Program-made: the position numbers and the translations under genes
Shown here: positions 36,437 to 43,697 of the stretch, one piece after another
Position numbering within the stretch: position 1 is the first letter of the stretch
Layout of the letters: each line of letters starts with the position of its first letter
DNA from: Bradyrhizobium sp. Ec3.3
Lineage (GTDB): Bacteria > Pseudomonadota > Alphaproteobacteria > Rhizobiales > Xanthobacteraceae
Assembly: GCF_000472925.1 (NCBI RefSeq)
Contig: NZ_AXAS01000011.1
Location: 124,001-188,000, forward strand
Reading direction: 5' to 3'
Length of the DNA stretch: 64,000 nucleotides
The notes under the pieces: model-generated
The model's input: the letters and a program-made list of their open reading frames with translations, nothing else
What the model was told of the DNA's origin: nothing
Databases searched by the model: none

Positions 36437-36799
36437 TTACGCCTTCTTTTTCTTCTTCGCGGATTTCTTCTTGGCCACCGGCTGCTCCTTTGCCGGCTTC
36501 TTCTCCGCCGCCTGCTGCTTCTCAACCGTCTCGGCGGCCGCACTGGCTGCGAAGCGCATCGACCTAGCGTAGCTGTCGGCGACGTTGTCGGCGGACATCT
36601 GGAGGCGCTTGGCCGCAGTGCTGGCCTGCTCCATGGTGTTCTTCGCGATCAGCTTGTAGCGCTCGCGGGCGTCCTTGCCCTTGGCCTTGGCCGCGAGGGT
36701 ATTTAAGCGATCCCGCCGTTCCTTGGCGCGGGCCATCAGGCCCGTGTGGAGCTGTCTTGCCAGTTGCCGGATCACGACATCCAGGTCGGCGTCCGCCAT
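36437..36799 (-). CDS. hypothetical helical protein with lysine-rich tail (120 aa)
   Basis: This 120-residue, almost wholly helical, strongly basic protein has heptad-like Ala/Leu/Arg content (VVIRQLARQLHTGLMARAKE) and a Lys/Ala-rich C-terminus (about 20 residues, ending KKSAKKKKKA). The tail resembles those of histone H1-like or phasin-like proteins, so nucleic-acid or polymer binding is possible but not shown. The ATG at 36799 was chosen because AAGGGGACAAAAG precedes it; the frame is open far upstream but overlaps the opposite gene's promoter. Confidence 0.72.
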   Translation of the reverse strand: MADADLDVVIRQLARQLHTGLMARAKERRDRLNTLAAKAKGKDARERYKLIAKNTMEQASTAAKRLQMSADNVADSYARSMRFAASAAAETVEKQQAAEKKPAKEQPVAKKKSAKKKKKA

Positions 36800-36992
36800 G
36801 TCTTTTGTCCCCTTCGTAACGGTCACGATTGTTGCGCGCGGACTATGCAGATGCCGCATCCGCTTGGCAATGTGAAGGGGCAGGAGGATCGCTTGCACAA
36901 CTTCGCGCGAGGGCGTGGATCGGCCACGCGCTTCGGCGTAACATCGCCGCAGGGCACCAGGCCCCACATCAGCGAGCCGGAAGGAGGACCCC

Positions 36993-37286
36993 ATGTATGC
37001 CGCCATCCGTCAGGCCAAGGCGAAAAGCGGGAGCGCGGAGGAGCTGGCGCGCCGCATCAAGGAAGGCGCCGTTCCGATCATCAGCGATGTCGATGGCTTC
37101 CGCGCCTATTACGTGGTCTATGCCGGCGACGACACGGTGACCGCGATCTCCATCTTCGACAAGTTCGAGCAGGCGGAGGAGGCGAACCGGCGCGCGATCG
37201 CCTGGATCGAGAAGGATCTGGGCCCGCTACTCGCGGGCCACGCCAGTGCCGCCGCGGGGCCGGTGATCGTGCATACGCTGGCGTAG
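36993..37286 (+). CDS. small ABM-like protein of unknown function (97 aa)
   Basis: This 97-residue soluble protein follows a strong GGAAGGAGG ribosome site. The pattern of alternating strands and helices (RRIKEGAVPIISDVDGFRAY, then YAGDDTVTAISIFDKFEQAE) resembles the dimeric ferredoxin-like ABM/Dabb fold used by small monooxygenases and stress proteins. No catalytic residues can be asserted. It is divergent from the lysine-rich gene, with 193 bases between them. Confidence 0.8.
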   Translation: MYAAIRQAKAKSGSAEELARRIKEGAVPIISDVDGFRAYYVVYAGDDTVTAISIFDKFEQAEEANRRAIAWIEKDLGPLLAGHASAAAGPVIVHTLA

Positions 37287-37314
37287 GAAACGGTCACTGC
37301 GCTCCCGCCCCAAT

Positions 37315-37432
37315 GTCGTCCTGGCGAAAGCCAGGACCCATTCCCCCAGGGAGTAGTTTTGCGACAATTGTCCGCCACCTTTGTTCACAGCGAACGCCGG
37401 TGGTAATGGGTCCTGGCTTTCGCCAGGACGAC
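37315..37432. repeat. palindromic intergenic repeat, family A, copy 3
   Basis: GTCGTCCTGGCGAAAGCCAG mirrored by CTGGCTTTCGCCAGGACGAC, arms nearly identical to those at 18325-18445 with a different loop. It lies between convergent genes. Confidence 0.92.
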
Positions 37433-37479
37433 CACCAAAAATGTGTCTCGTGCAAACTGCAACAAATGCAGCCGCCGCT

Positions 37480-38925
37480 TCACAACTCCCGCGCATTCGA
37501 GAACGCGAAACTCGACACCCGCCTTGTCGTCTCATCCAAAATAAGCGTGCGCGTGATCGGCGGCTCGGCGCGCTGGGCGCAGTTTTCGCGTTCGCAGAGG
37601 CGGCAGTTGACGCCGATCGGCGTGCCCTCGGCCTTCTCAAGATCCATGCCGGCGGCGTAGACGAGGCGCGAAGCGTGGCGGATCTCGCAGCCCAGACCAA
37701 TGGCAAAGCGCGGCTGCGGCAGAGGGTGGGGCGCGACGGGCCGGCGCACCATCTGCGCGATCGAGAAGTAGCGCGTGCCGTCGGGGAGCTCGATGACCTG
37801 CTTCAGAAGCCGGTCCGGCGTGTCGAAGGTCGAATGCACGTTCCACAGGGGGCAAGTGCCGCCGAACTTCGAGAACGGGAAGGTGCCGGAGGAGAAGCGT
37901 TTTGAGACGTTGCCGGCATTGTCGACGCGGAGCAGGAAGAACGGGATGCCGCGTGCGTTCGGCCTCTGCAGGGTGGTGAGGCGATGGCAGACCTGCTCGA
38001 AGCCGGAATTGAAGCGCTGCGCCAGCACGTGGATGTCGTAGTTCAGCGCGTCCGCTGCGGCCAGGAATGGCTGGTAGGGCATCATCACGCTAGCTGCGAA
38101 ATAATTCCCGAGCGTAATGCGGAACAGGCGTCGCGGCGCATCGTCCAGCGGCCCGGCGCGGCCGATGATGGTTTCGAGATGCTGGGTGCATTCGCCGAGC
38201 CCGAGCTGGAACGCAAGCTGGAACGCGCGGCCGGGCGGATCGACGAGCTCGGAGATCAGGAGCTGGCGGCGATGGCGGTCGAAGCGCCGCAAGGTCTCGC
38301 GCATCACGTCGACCGGCATGATGCGGGTCTGAACCGAATGCTTTTCGCGCAAGCGCGTCACGAGGGCGGCATAGAGCCCTTCGGCCGGCACGTTCAGTTC
38401 GTCGCGCAGGGCTTCGGCGGCCTGCTCGAGCTCTGGAAAATAATTGCGGTTGGCCTCGATCAGTTCGCGCACGCGCTCGACCGGATTGGCCTCATAGCGC
38501 GTGCCGACGTCGCGGTCGGCCATCTGCGCCGCGGCCAGCGTCTCGCCCTGGCGCGCCTCGGTATAGGCGGCATAGAGCCGTTGCAGCGCATGGGTGACGC
38601 CGGGACAGAGCTCGGCGAGGTCGCGCAGCTCCTGCTTGGGGACGTCGATCTGGCGGAACAGCGGATCGGAAAAGATCTCGTTCAGCTCGGCGAAGAAGCG
38701 GTCCTCGTCGGCGGTCGCAAGATCCCGCAGGTCGAGATCGTAGGTCTCGGCCAGCCGCAGCAGGATCTGGGCGGTCACCGGGCGCTGGTTGCGCTCGATC
38801 AGGTTGATGTAGCTCGGTGAGATCCCGAGCCCCTCGGCGATCTGGGTCTGCGACAGCCCCAATTGCTGCCGGATCCGCCGGAAGCGCGGGCCGACGAACA
38901 GTTTCTTCCCGGAATCGGTGGCCAT
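37480..38925 (-). CDS. XRE-type ScfR/RamB-like regulator of short-chain carbon metabolism
   Basis: This 481-residue regulator has an XRE helix-turn-helix at residues 10-66 (GPRFRRIRQQLGLSQTQIAE, LGISPSYINLIERNQRP). A middle IrrE/M78-like domain follows in which the HExxH motif is missing (it reads FQLAFQLGLGE). The C-terminal DUF2083 has Cys motifs (CPLWNVH; CRLCERENC). This is the architecture of Corynebacterium RamB and of ScfRs that control acetate, propionate and glyoxylate-cycle genes, possibly sensing an acyl-CoA. Divergent to isocitrate lyase, 233 bases apart, with a RamB-box-like site between. CTGGAGAAG precedes the ATG. Confidence 0.92.
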   Translation of the reverse strand: MATDSGKKLFVGPRFRRIRQQLGLSQTQIAEGLGISPSYINLIERNQRPVTAQILLRLAETYDLDLRDLATADEDRFFAELNEIFSDPLFRQIDVPKQELRDLAELCPGVTHALQRLYAAYTEARQGETLAAAQMADRDVGTRYEANPVERVRELIEANRNYFPELEQAAEALRDELNVPAEGLYAALVTRLREKHSVQTRIMPVDVMRETLRRFDRHRRQLLISELVDPPGRAFQLAFQLGLGECTQHLETIIGRAGPLDDAPRRLFRITLGNYFAASVMMPYQPFLAAADALNYDIHVLAQRFNSGFEQVCHRLTTLQRPNARGIPFFLLRVDNAGNVSKRFSSGTFPFSKFGGTCPLWNVHSTFDTPDRLLKQVIELPDGTRYFSIAQMVRRPVAPHPLPQPRFAIGLGCEIRHASRLVYAAGMDLEKAEGTPIGVNCRLCERENCAQRAEPPITRTLILDETTRRVSSFAFSNAREL

Positions 38926-38972
38926 CAGCGCTTCTCCAGAGCCGGTAGGGACAGATTCGCTGACCCATATTT

Positions 38973-38989
38973 TTTACAAACTTTACAAA
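38973..38989. promoter_or_regulatory. TTTACAAA direct repeat, candidate operator between regulator and aceA
   Basis: TTTACAAA at 38973-38980 recurs at 38982-38989 (9-base period). The 13 bases at 38977-38989 match 11 of 13 positions of the RamB box as I recall it, A(A/G)AACTTTGCAAA. A possible minus-10 TACTAT for aceA lies at 39045-39050. The site is 48 bases from the regulator start and 170 from the aceA start, so it could serve both. Confidence 0.6.
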
Positions 38990-39158
38990 ATAACAACCGT
39001 GACATGTTCTTATGTTACATGACATCACCATTCAAATACAAGCCTACTATACGAGCTAGGGATTCTCGCGTTTAGCTCTCACCACGCATTTCGCAATGCA
39101 CTGTCAAAAATGTCGACAACCAACACTGCAGTTTGTCGCGAGCCAAGGGATCACGGAT

Positions 39159-40796
39159 ATGAATTTCCAACCGCGTGAGATGAGCGACCGGGCGCTCCAG
39201 GGTCCGGCTTCCTATCAGAGCGAGATCGAGGCGGCCGAAGCGCTCCTCAAGACCAAGGAGACCTGGAACGGCGTTACCGCTGAAGCCGTGGCGCGCATGC
39301 GCCTGCAGAACCGCTTCAAGACCGGCCTGGATGTTGCCCGCTACACCGCGGCGCTGATGCGTGCCGACATGGCCGCCTATGACGCTGATAGCACCAAGTA
39401 CACCCAGTCGCTCGGCTGCTGGCACGGCTTCATCGCCCAGCAGAAGCTGATCTCGGTCAAGAAGCACTTCGGCAACACCGATCGCCGCTACCTCTATCTC
39501 TCCGGCTGGATGATCGCGGCGCTGCGCTCCGAGTTCGGGCCGCTGCCGGATCAGTCGATGCACGAGAAGACCTCGGTGCCGGCCCTGATCGAGGAGCTCT
39601 ACACCTTCCTGCGTCAGGCCGACTCCCGCGAGCTCAACGACATCTTCCGCAGCCTCGACAAGGCGCGCAAGGAAGGCGACAAGACCAGGGAGAAGGAGCT
39701 GATCGAGAAGATCGACAACTTCCGGACCCATGTCGTGCCGGTCATCGCCGACATCGACGCCGGCTTCGGCAACGCCGAGGCGACCTATCTGCTCGCCAAG
39801 AAGATGATCGAAGCGGGCGCCTGCGCTCTTCAGATCGAGAACCAGGTCTCCGACGAGAAGCAGTGCGGACACCAGGATGGCAAGGTCACCGTGCCGCACG
39901 AGGTCTTCCTGGCGAAGATCCGCGCCTGCCGTCACGCCTTCCTCGAGCTCGGCGTCGAAGACGGCATCATCGTGACCCGTACCGACTCGCTCGGCGCAGG
40001 CCTCACGCAGCAGATCGCCGTCAGCCACAAGCCCGGCGACATCGGCGATCAGTACAACAGCTTCCTCGATTGCGAGGAAGTGACGGCGGCGAACGCCCGC
40101 AACGGCGATGTCATCATCAACCAGAACGGCAAGATGATGCGTCCGAAGCGGCTGCCCTCCAACCTCTATCAGTTCCGTCCCGGCACCGGTGCAGATCGCT
40201 GCGTGCTCGACTGCATCACCTCGCTGCAGAACGGCGCTGACCTGTTGTGGATCGAGACCGAGAAGCCGCATATCGAGCAGATCGCCAGCATGGTGGACCG
40301 GATCCGCAAGGTGGTTCCGAACGCGAAGCTGGCCTACAACAACTCGCCGTCCTTCAACTGGACGCTCAACTTCCGTTGGCAGGTCTACGATGCGATGAAG
40401 GAAGCCGGCAACGATGTCAGCAAGTACAACCGTGCGGAGCTGATGAAGGCGGAATACGACGACACGCCGCTGGCGATCGAAGCCGACGAGCGGATCCGGA
40501 CCTTCCAGGCCGACTCCGCCAAGCGCGCCGGCATCTTCCACCATCTGATCACGCTGCCGACCTATCACACGGCCGCGCTGTCCACCGACAATCTCGCCAG
40601 GGAATATTTCGGCGAGCAGGGCATGCTAGGCTATGTGAAGAACGTCCAGCGCGCCGAGATCCGTCAGGGTATCGCCTGCGTGAAGCATCAGAACATGGCG
40701 GGCTCCGACATCGGCGACGATCACAAGGAGTACTTCGCCGGCGAGGCTGCCCTGAAGGCGGGCGGCGCGCACAACACGATGAACCAGTTCGGCTAA
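39159..40796 (+). CDS. aceA: isocitrate lyase, long form
   Basis: This 545-residue enzyme cleaves isocitrate to glyoxylate and succinate, the first step of the glyoxylate shunt needed for growth on acetate or fatty acids. The catalytic loop is KQCGH (Cys236) where enteric enzymes have KKCGH. Metal and substrate residues are seen in IADIDAGFGNAEATY and NNSPSFNW. At about 545 residues it belongs to the longer bacterial subgroup. The ATG at 39159 was chosen over a start at 39096 because the latter adds non-family sequence and lies in the control region. Regulated most likely by the divergent ScfR-type gene. Confidence 0.96.
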   Translation: MNFQPREMSDRALQGPASYQSEIEAAEALLKTKETWNGVTAEAVARMRLQNRFKTGLDVARYTAALMRADMAAYDADSTKYTQSLGCWHGFIAQQKLISVKKHFGNTDRRYLYLSGWMIAALRSEFGPLPDQSMHEKTSVPALIEELYTFLRQADSRELNDIFRSLDKARKEGDKTREKELIEKIDNFRTHVVPVIADIDAGFGNAEATYLLAKKMIEAGACALQIENQVSDEKQCGHQDGKVTVPHEVFLAKIRACRHAFLELGVEDGIIVTRTDSLGAGLTQQIAVSHKPGDIGDQYNSFLDCEEVTAANARNGDVIINQNGKMMRPKRLPSNLYQFRPGTGADRCVLDCITSLQNGADLLWIETEKPHIEQIASMVDRIRKVVPNAKLAYNNSPSFNWTLNFRWQVYDAMKEAGNDVSKYNRAELMKAEYDDTPLAIEADERIRTFQADSAKRAGIFHHLITLPTYHTAALSTDNLAREYFGEQGMLGYVKNVQRAEIRQGIACVKHQNMAGSDIGDDHKEYFAGEAALKAGGAHNTMNQFG

Positions 40797-40820
40797 CGGT
40801 GGAATTGAGGAGGACTGACA

Positions 40821-41033
40821 ATGAGCAAAGGCAGCAATTTCTGGGTGATCGGCGGCGAGTTCGGTTCGATGAACTTCCACAAGCTCGTGGAAGGCTCGGC
40901 CCAGGTCAAAGGCCCCTTCAAGTCCCGCAAGGAGGCCGAAGACTGCTGGCGTGAAGTGTCGGAAGAGAACCGCCACAAGGCCGGCGTCCGCTTCTCCATC
41001 GTGGAAGAGCCGCACCGCGCTCCGGCAGCCTAG
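40821..41033 (+). CDS. DUF4170 small protein downstream of isocitrate lyase
   Basis: This 70-residue protein has the start SKGSNFWVIGGEFGSMNFHK and ends in FSIVEEPHRAPAA; the pattern fits DUF4170, a short alphaproteobacterial family. It begins 24 bases after aceA with GGAGG upstream, so it is probably cotranscribed. A GAGCATGATC palindromic element begins at its stop codon. Function unknown; the linkage suggests a role with the glyoxylate shunt. Confidence 0.85.
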   Translation: MSKGSNFWVIGGEFGSMNFHKLVEGSAQVKGPFKSRKEAEDCWREVSEENRHKAGVRFSIVEEPHRAPAA

Positions 41034-41101
41034 AGCATGATCCGGACCCGGAGGGCCGCGTTAGCGCAAAGTGTGCAGCGGTTCTCCGGAAGATCATGCT
41101 C
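41033..41101. repeat. rhizobial GAGCATGATC palindromic element
   Basis: GAGCATGATC (41033-41042) and GATCATGCTC (41092-41101) enclose CCGGACC.. and GTGTGCAGCGGTTCTCCGGA. This is the layout of the short interspersed repeat very common in Rhizobiales genomes. It begins on the last base of the DUF4170 stop codon. Confidence 0.9.
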
Positions 41102-41142
41102 AAAACAATAACGGCTTCTGACGGCCCAAAATCGAAGAAGAC

Positions 41143-41201
41143 GTCCAAGGACGGACGATCCCATCCAGGCTTTGCCTGGGTGGGATCGTCTGTTTTTGGA
41201 C
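41143..41201 (+). terminator. long hairpin with T run, possible terminator of the aceA unit
   Basis: GACGATCCCA (41154-41163) pairs with TGGGATCGTC (41181-41190), with CCAGGC/GCCTGG inside. GTCCAA and TTGGAC extend the outer ends, and TTTTT follows the inner stem. It lies about 120 bases after the DUF4170 stop, so it may equally be another repeat. Confidence 0.6.
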
Positions 41202-41303
41202 AGGGAAAACTGACCCCCGGGGCCTTAAGTATCTGGAATTGTACGGCCTTTGCGGCGATCATGGTTGCTGATAGGTTAACGGACCTCGTCCAGGAGCCGA
41301 ACC

Positions 41304-41858
41304 ATGTCCGAGCCCGAGATCGCCGGGACCCATGCCCCTCAACCGCGCACCGTGCGGCTGCGCGATGCGCTTCTGAAGGCGCGGATCGAGGCCGCCGACC
41401 GGACCGGCGTCGTGGTCGACCTGCGCGATGCCGAGGTGGCGCGGCTGGAGATCCTCAACGACGCGCTCGATCCCCTGTTCGCTCAGGTCCCGGAGCAGAT
41501 CGACCTGTTCGACCGCGGCGTCAGCCAGGGCGAAACGCCGCGGCTGTGGATCGACGTCGTCGCCCACATCATGATGGGACGCGACAAGCGGATGTACCGC
41601 TTCGTCCAGGACACCCGCTTCGGCCGTATCGTGCTCGCCGAGTCGCACGACACGGCCGTGATCGTCGAGGCGGTGACGGATTACGTCGCGCGCCGCATGA
41701 TCGAGCGCGAGCACGCGATGGTCGTGCCGCCCGAGCCGAAGGCGGCGGAGCCGGAGAAGCCGCGTCGCTCCCGCATCTGGCCCTTCGTTTTCGGCTTCGT
41801 CCTCGGCGCCGCCGCCCTGTTCGGCCTCGCCTTGCTTGCGGCGTTGCAGAGCTGGTGA
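41304..41858 (+). CDS. hypothetical protein with C-terminal membrane anchor (184 aa)
   Basis: The first 150 residues are soluble and mixed alpha/beta (RVRLRDALLKARIEAADRTG-like start, then LWIDVVAHIMMGRDKRMYRF). A Glu/Lys/Pro-rich linker leads to a single C-terminal TM helix (about 160-181, FVFGFVLGAAALFGLALLAAL). The topology is a tail-anchored protein with its domain in the cytoplasm. No family recognised. It is followed directly by a family B repeat. Confidence 0.75.
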   Translation: MSEPEIAGTHAPQPRTVRLRDALLKARIEAADRTGVVVDLRDAEVARLEILNDALDPLFAQVPEQIDLFDRGVSQGETPRLWIDVVAHIMMGRDKRMYRFVQDTRFGRIVLAESHDTAVIVEAVTDYVARRMIEREHAMVVPPEPKAAEPEKPRRSRIWPFVFGFVLGAAALFGLALLAALQSW

Positions 41859-41864
41859 AGACCT

Positions 41865-41945
41865 CGTCATTGCGAGCGCAGCGAAGCAATCCAGGAATGT
41901 TTCCGCGGAGGGATTCTGGATTGCTTCGCTGCGCTCGCAATGACG
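41865..41945. repeat. palindromic intergenic repeat, family B, copy 3
   Basis: CGTCATTGCGAGCGCAGCG...CGCTGCGCTCGCAATGACG with inner AAGCAATCCAG/CTGGATTGCTT. The arms equal those at 6091-6170 while the loop differs, in the gap between convergent genes. Confidence 0.93.
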
Positions 41946-41951
41946 GCGAAA

Positions 41952-42836
41952 CTAAACCAGCCGCACGTGCTTGATCTGCCGAACCTGCAACCCATGATCC
42001 AGACTATGTACGGCCTGCTCGCAGCGCCAGCCGGCATTGTCCTTTTCGATCGCGAACAGATTATACGCCGCCGCCGGGTAGCGCCCATGCGCCAGCGCCG
42101 AGGCCGAGGGAACGCCGACCGCGGGCACGTTGCCGTTGGGCCCTTCGAACCACATCGTCGAATGCACGTGGTCGTGGCCGTGCAGGATCAGCTCGACGCC
42201 GTGCTGCCTGATCAGCGCGAGCAACGCATCCGAATCGGTCAGCCGCTTGTGGCGCGACTTCGACCTGAGTGGATGATGGACCAGGAGGATGCGAAACACG
42301 TCTTCGCTCGAAAGCCGCGCCAGCACCTCTGCGAGCGCTGCGAGCTGGTCGCGGCCGAGCGTGCCCGTCGCCATCAACGGCGCCGTCGGCACCGCCGTCG
42401 ACAGGCTGATCAGCGCCGCCGGTCCGCGCCGGCGCACGGCGGGAAAGAAGCTCGCCGCAGGCTCGTCGCCGGCAATGTAATCCAGGAAGGTTTCGCCAAA
42501 GCGCTGGCGTGTCGCACTGACATAGGCGTCGTGATTGCCGGGGATCGCGGTGACGCGATCCGGCGGACCGACGCCTTCGAGCCAGGCCAGCGCTGGCGCG
42601 AACTCCGCCTCCAGCGCCAGGTTGACGAGGTCTCCCGTCACCGCGATGTGGTCGGGGCCTTGCGCCTTCATGTCCGCGACCAGTGCGTCGAGCACCTCGC
42701 GGCGCTGGTATTTGTGGCGGTTGCGCGCCCAGTTGACGTAGCCGAGGGCACGCTTGCCTGCGAGCTCGATCAGCCGGGGCCTTGGCAGCGGCGCCAGATG
42801 CGGATCGGACAGATGCGCGAGTATGAACGGTGCCAT
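41952..42836 (-). CDS. calcineurin-type metallophosphoesterase
   Basis: This is a 294-residue binuclear-metal phosphoesterase. The motif set is complete: LAHLSDPHLA (DxH), AVTGDLVNLA (GDxxN-type), IPGNHDAY (GNHD), LLVHHPL and LHGHDHVH (GHxH). It resembles CpdA/Icc-like or DNA-repair-type phosphodiesterases; the substrate (cyclic nucleotide, phospholipid or other) cannot be decided. The start is taken as the ATG at 42836; a TTG at 42878 would add 14 residues but neither has a good ribosome site. Confidence 0.9.
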   Translation of the reverse strand: MAPFILAHLSDPHLAPLPRPRLIELAGKRALGYVNWARNRHKYQRREVLDALVADMKAQGPDHIAVTGDLVNLALEAEFAPALAWLEGVGPPDRVTAIPGNHDAYVSATRQRFGETFLDYIAGDEPAASFFPAVRRRGPAALISLSTAVPTAPLMATGTLGRDQLAALAEVLARLSSEDVFRILLVHHPLRSKSRHKRLTDSDALLALIRQHGVELILHGHDHVHSTMWFEGPNGNVPAVGVPSASALAHGRYPAAAYNLFAIEKDNAGWRCEQAVHSLDHGLQVRQIKHVRLV

Positions 42837-42894
42837 CAGATGCGCGATTGCCTCGCTATTCCCGTGCTGTAATGGCAAGGTCTGTCTTGCGACG

Positions 42895-42930
42895 CAAGGA
42901 AAGCTTCAAGGAAAGCTTCAAGGAAAGCTT
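42895..42930 (+). repeat. three tandem copies of a 12-base unit
   Basis: CAAGGAAAGCTT is repeated exactly three times (42895-42906, 42907-42918, 42919-42930) and then starts again as GCAAGGAG. Each unit contains AAGGA, a ribosome-site-like core, and a HindIII-type AAGCTT palindrome. It sits 25-60 bases before the NUDIX start. Confidence 0.93.
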
Positions 42931-42954
42931 GCAAGGAGTTTTGGAAGGAGCCTG

Positions 42955-43446
42955 ATGGCAGGACGTCTGGACAAGATGCGACGGAAATACGAGTACCTGC
43001 TGCGGCGTGTCTTTCACTCCTACTTCCTGCTCGCCCGCGGCATGACGCTCGGCGTCCGCGCCGTGGTGCTGGACCGGGACAATCGCGTGTTCCTGGTCAG
43101 GCACAGCTATGTCAACGGCTGGTATCTGCCGGGCGGCGGTGTCGATCTCGGCGAAACCATGGAAGCTGCGATGCGGCGCGAATTGAAGGAGGAGGGCGAC
43201 ATCGACCTCACCGGGGGTGCGGCGCTGCACGGCATCTTCCTCAACAGCCACGTCTCGCGCCGCGACCATGTCGCGGTCTATGTGGTCAGGGAGTTCAGCC
43301 AGGAGCGCCTGCCGGAGCCCAACCGCGAGATCATCGAATGCGGGTTCTTCGCAAGCTCAGCCCTCCCCGAGGGCACCACGCCCGGCACGCGGCTGCGGAT
43401 AGCGGAGGTGCTGGAGGGCCGCCCGCCGATTGCGACGTGGCGATGA
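42955..43446 (+). CDS. NUDIX hydrolase
   Basis: This 163-residue protein has a full Nudix box (G-x5-E-x7-REL-x-EE-x-G: GGVDLGETMEAAMRRELKEE, residues 61-80). It hydrolyses a nucleoside diphosphate linked to another moiety; which one is not visible. The basic N-terminus (DKMRRKYEYLLRRVFHSYFL) could associate with membranes. The strong site GGAAGGAG precedes the ATG at 42955. It is followed by a repeat-bearing gap, then the glycosyltransferase trio. Confidence 0.92.
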   Translation: MAGRLDKMRRKYEYLLRRVFHSYFLLARGMTLGVRAVVLDRDNRVFLVRHSYVNGWYLPGGGVDLGETMEAAMRRELKEEGDIDLTGGAALHGIFLNSHVSRRDHVAVYVVREFSQERLPEPNREIIECGFFASSALPEGTTPGTRLRIAEVLEGRPPIATWR

Positions 43447-43509
43447 GGCGCGGCTATGCTAAAGCAAGGATGAGTCTGGGTTGAATGGATGGGGCCCCGG
43501 GCTCGCTCA

Positions 43510-43620
43510 ACCTCTTCCGCTTGCGGGGGAGGTCGGCGCGAAGCGCGGGTGGGGGCTCTCTCCAAATTGGGAGTATCGATTGCGGACACACCCCACCTTC
43601 CCACGCAAGCGGGAGAGGGG
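43510..43620. repeat. palindromic intergenic repeat, family E, copy 2
   Basis: CCTCTTCCGCTTGCGGGGGAGG at left and CCCACGCAAGCGGGAGAGG at right, with GGTGGGGG/CCCCACC inside. It occupies most of the 251-base gap before the GT-C-like gene. Confidence 0.75.
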
Positions 43621-43697
43621 CGCACCTGCTTCGTGGCTCGCAATCAGACCCGATATTTTGGCAGGGCGCCGCGTCCCCAGCGCGCCAGGGACAACGG

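Noticed and set aside
42895..42930. Possible CRISPR-like array
   Set aside because: The three 12-base units are contiguous, with no spacers. It is a simple tandem repeat.
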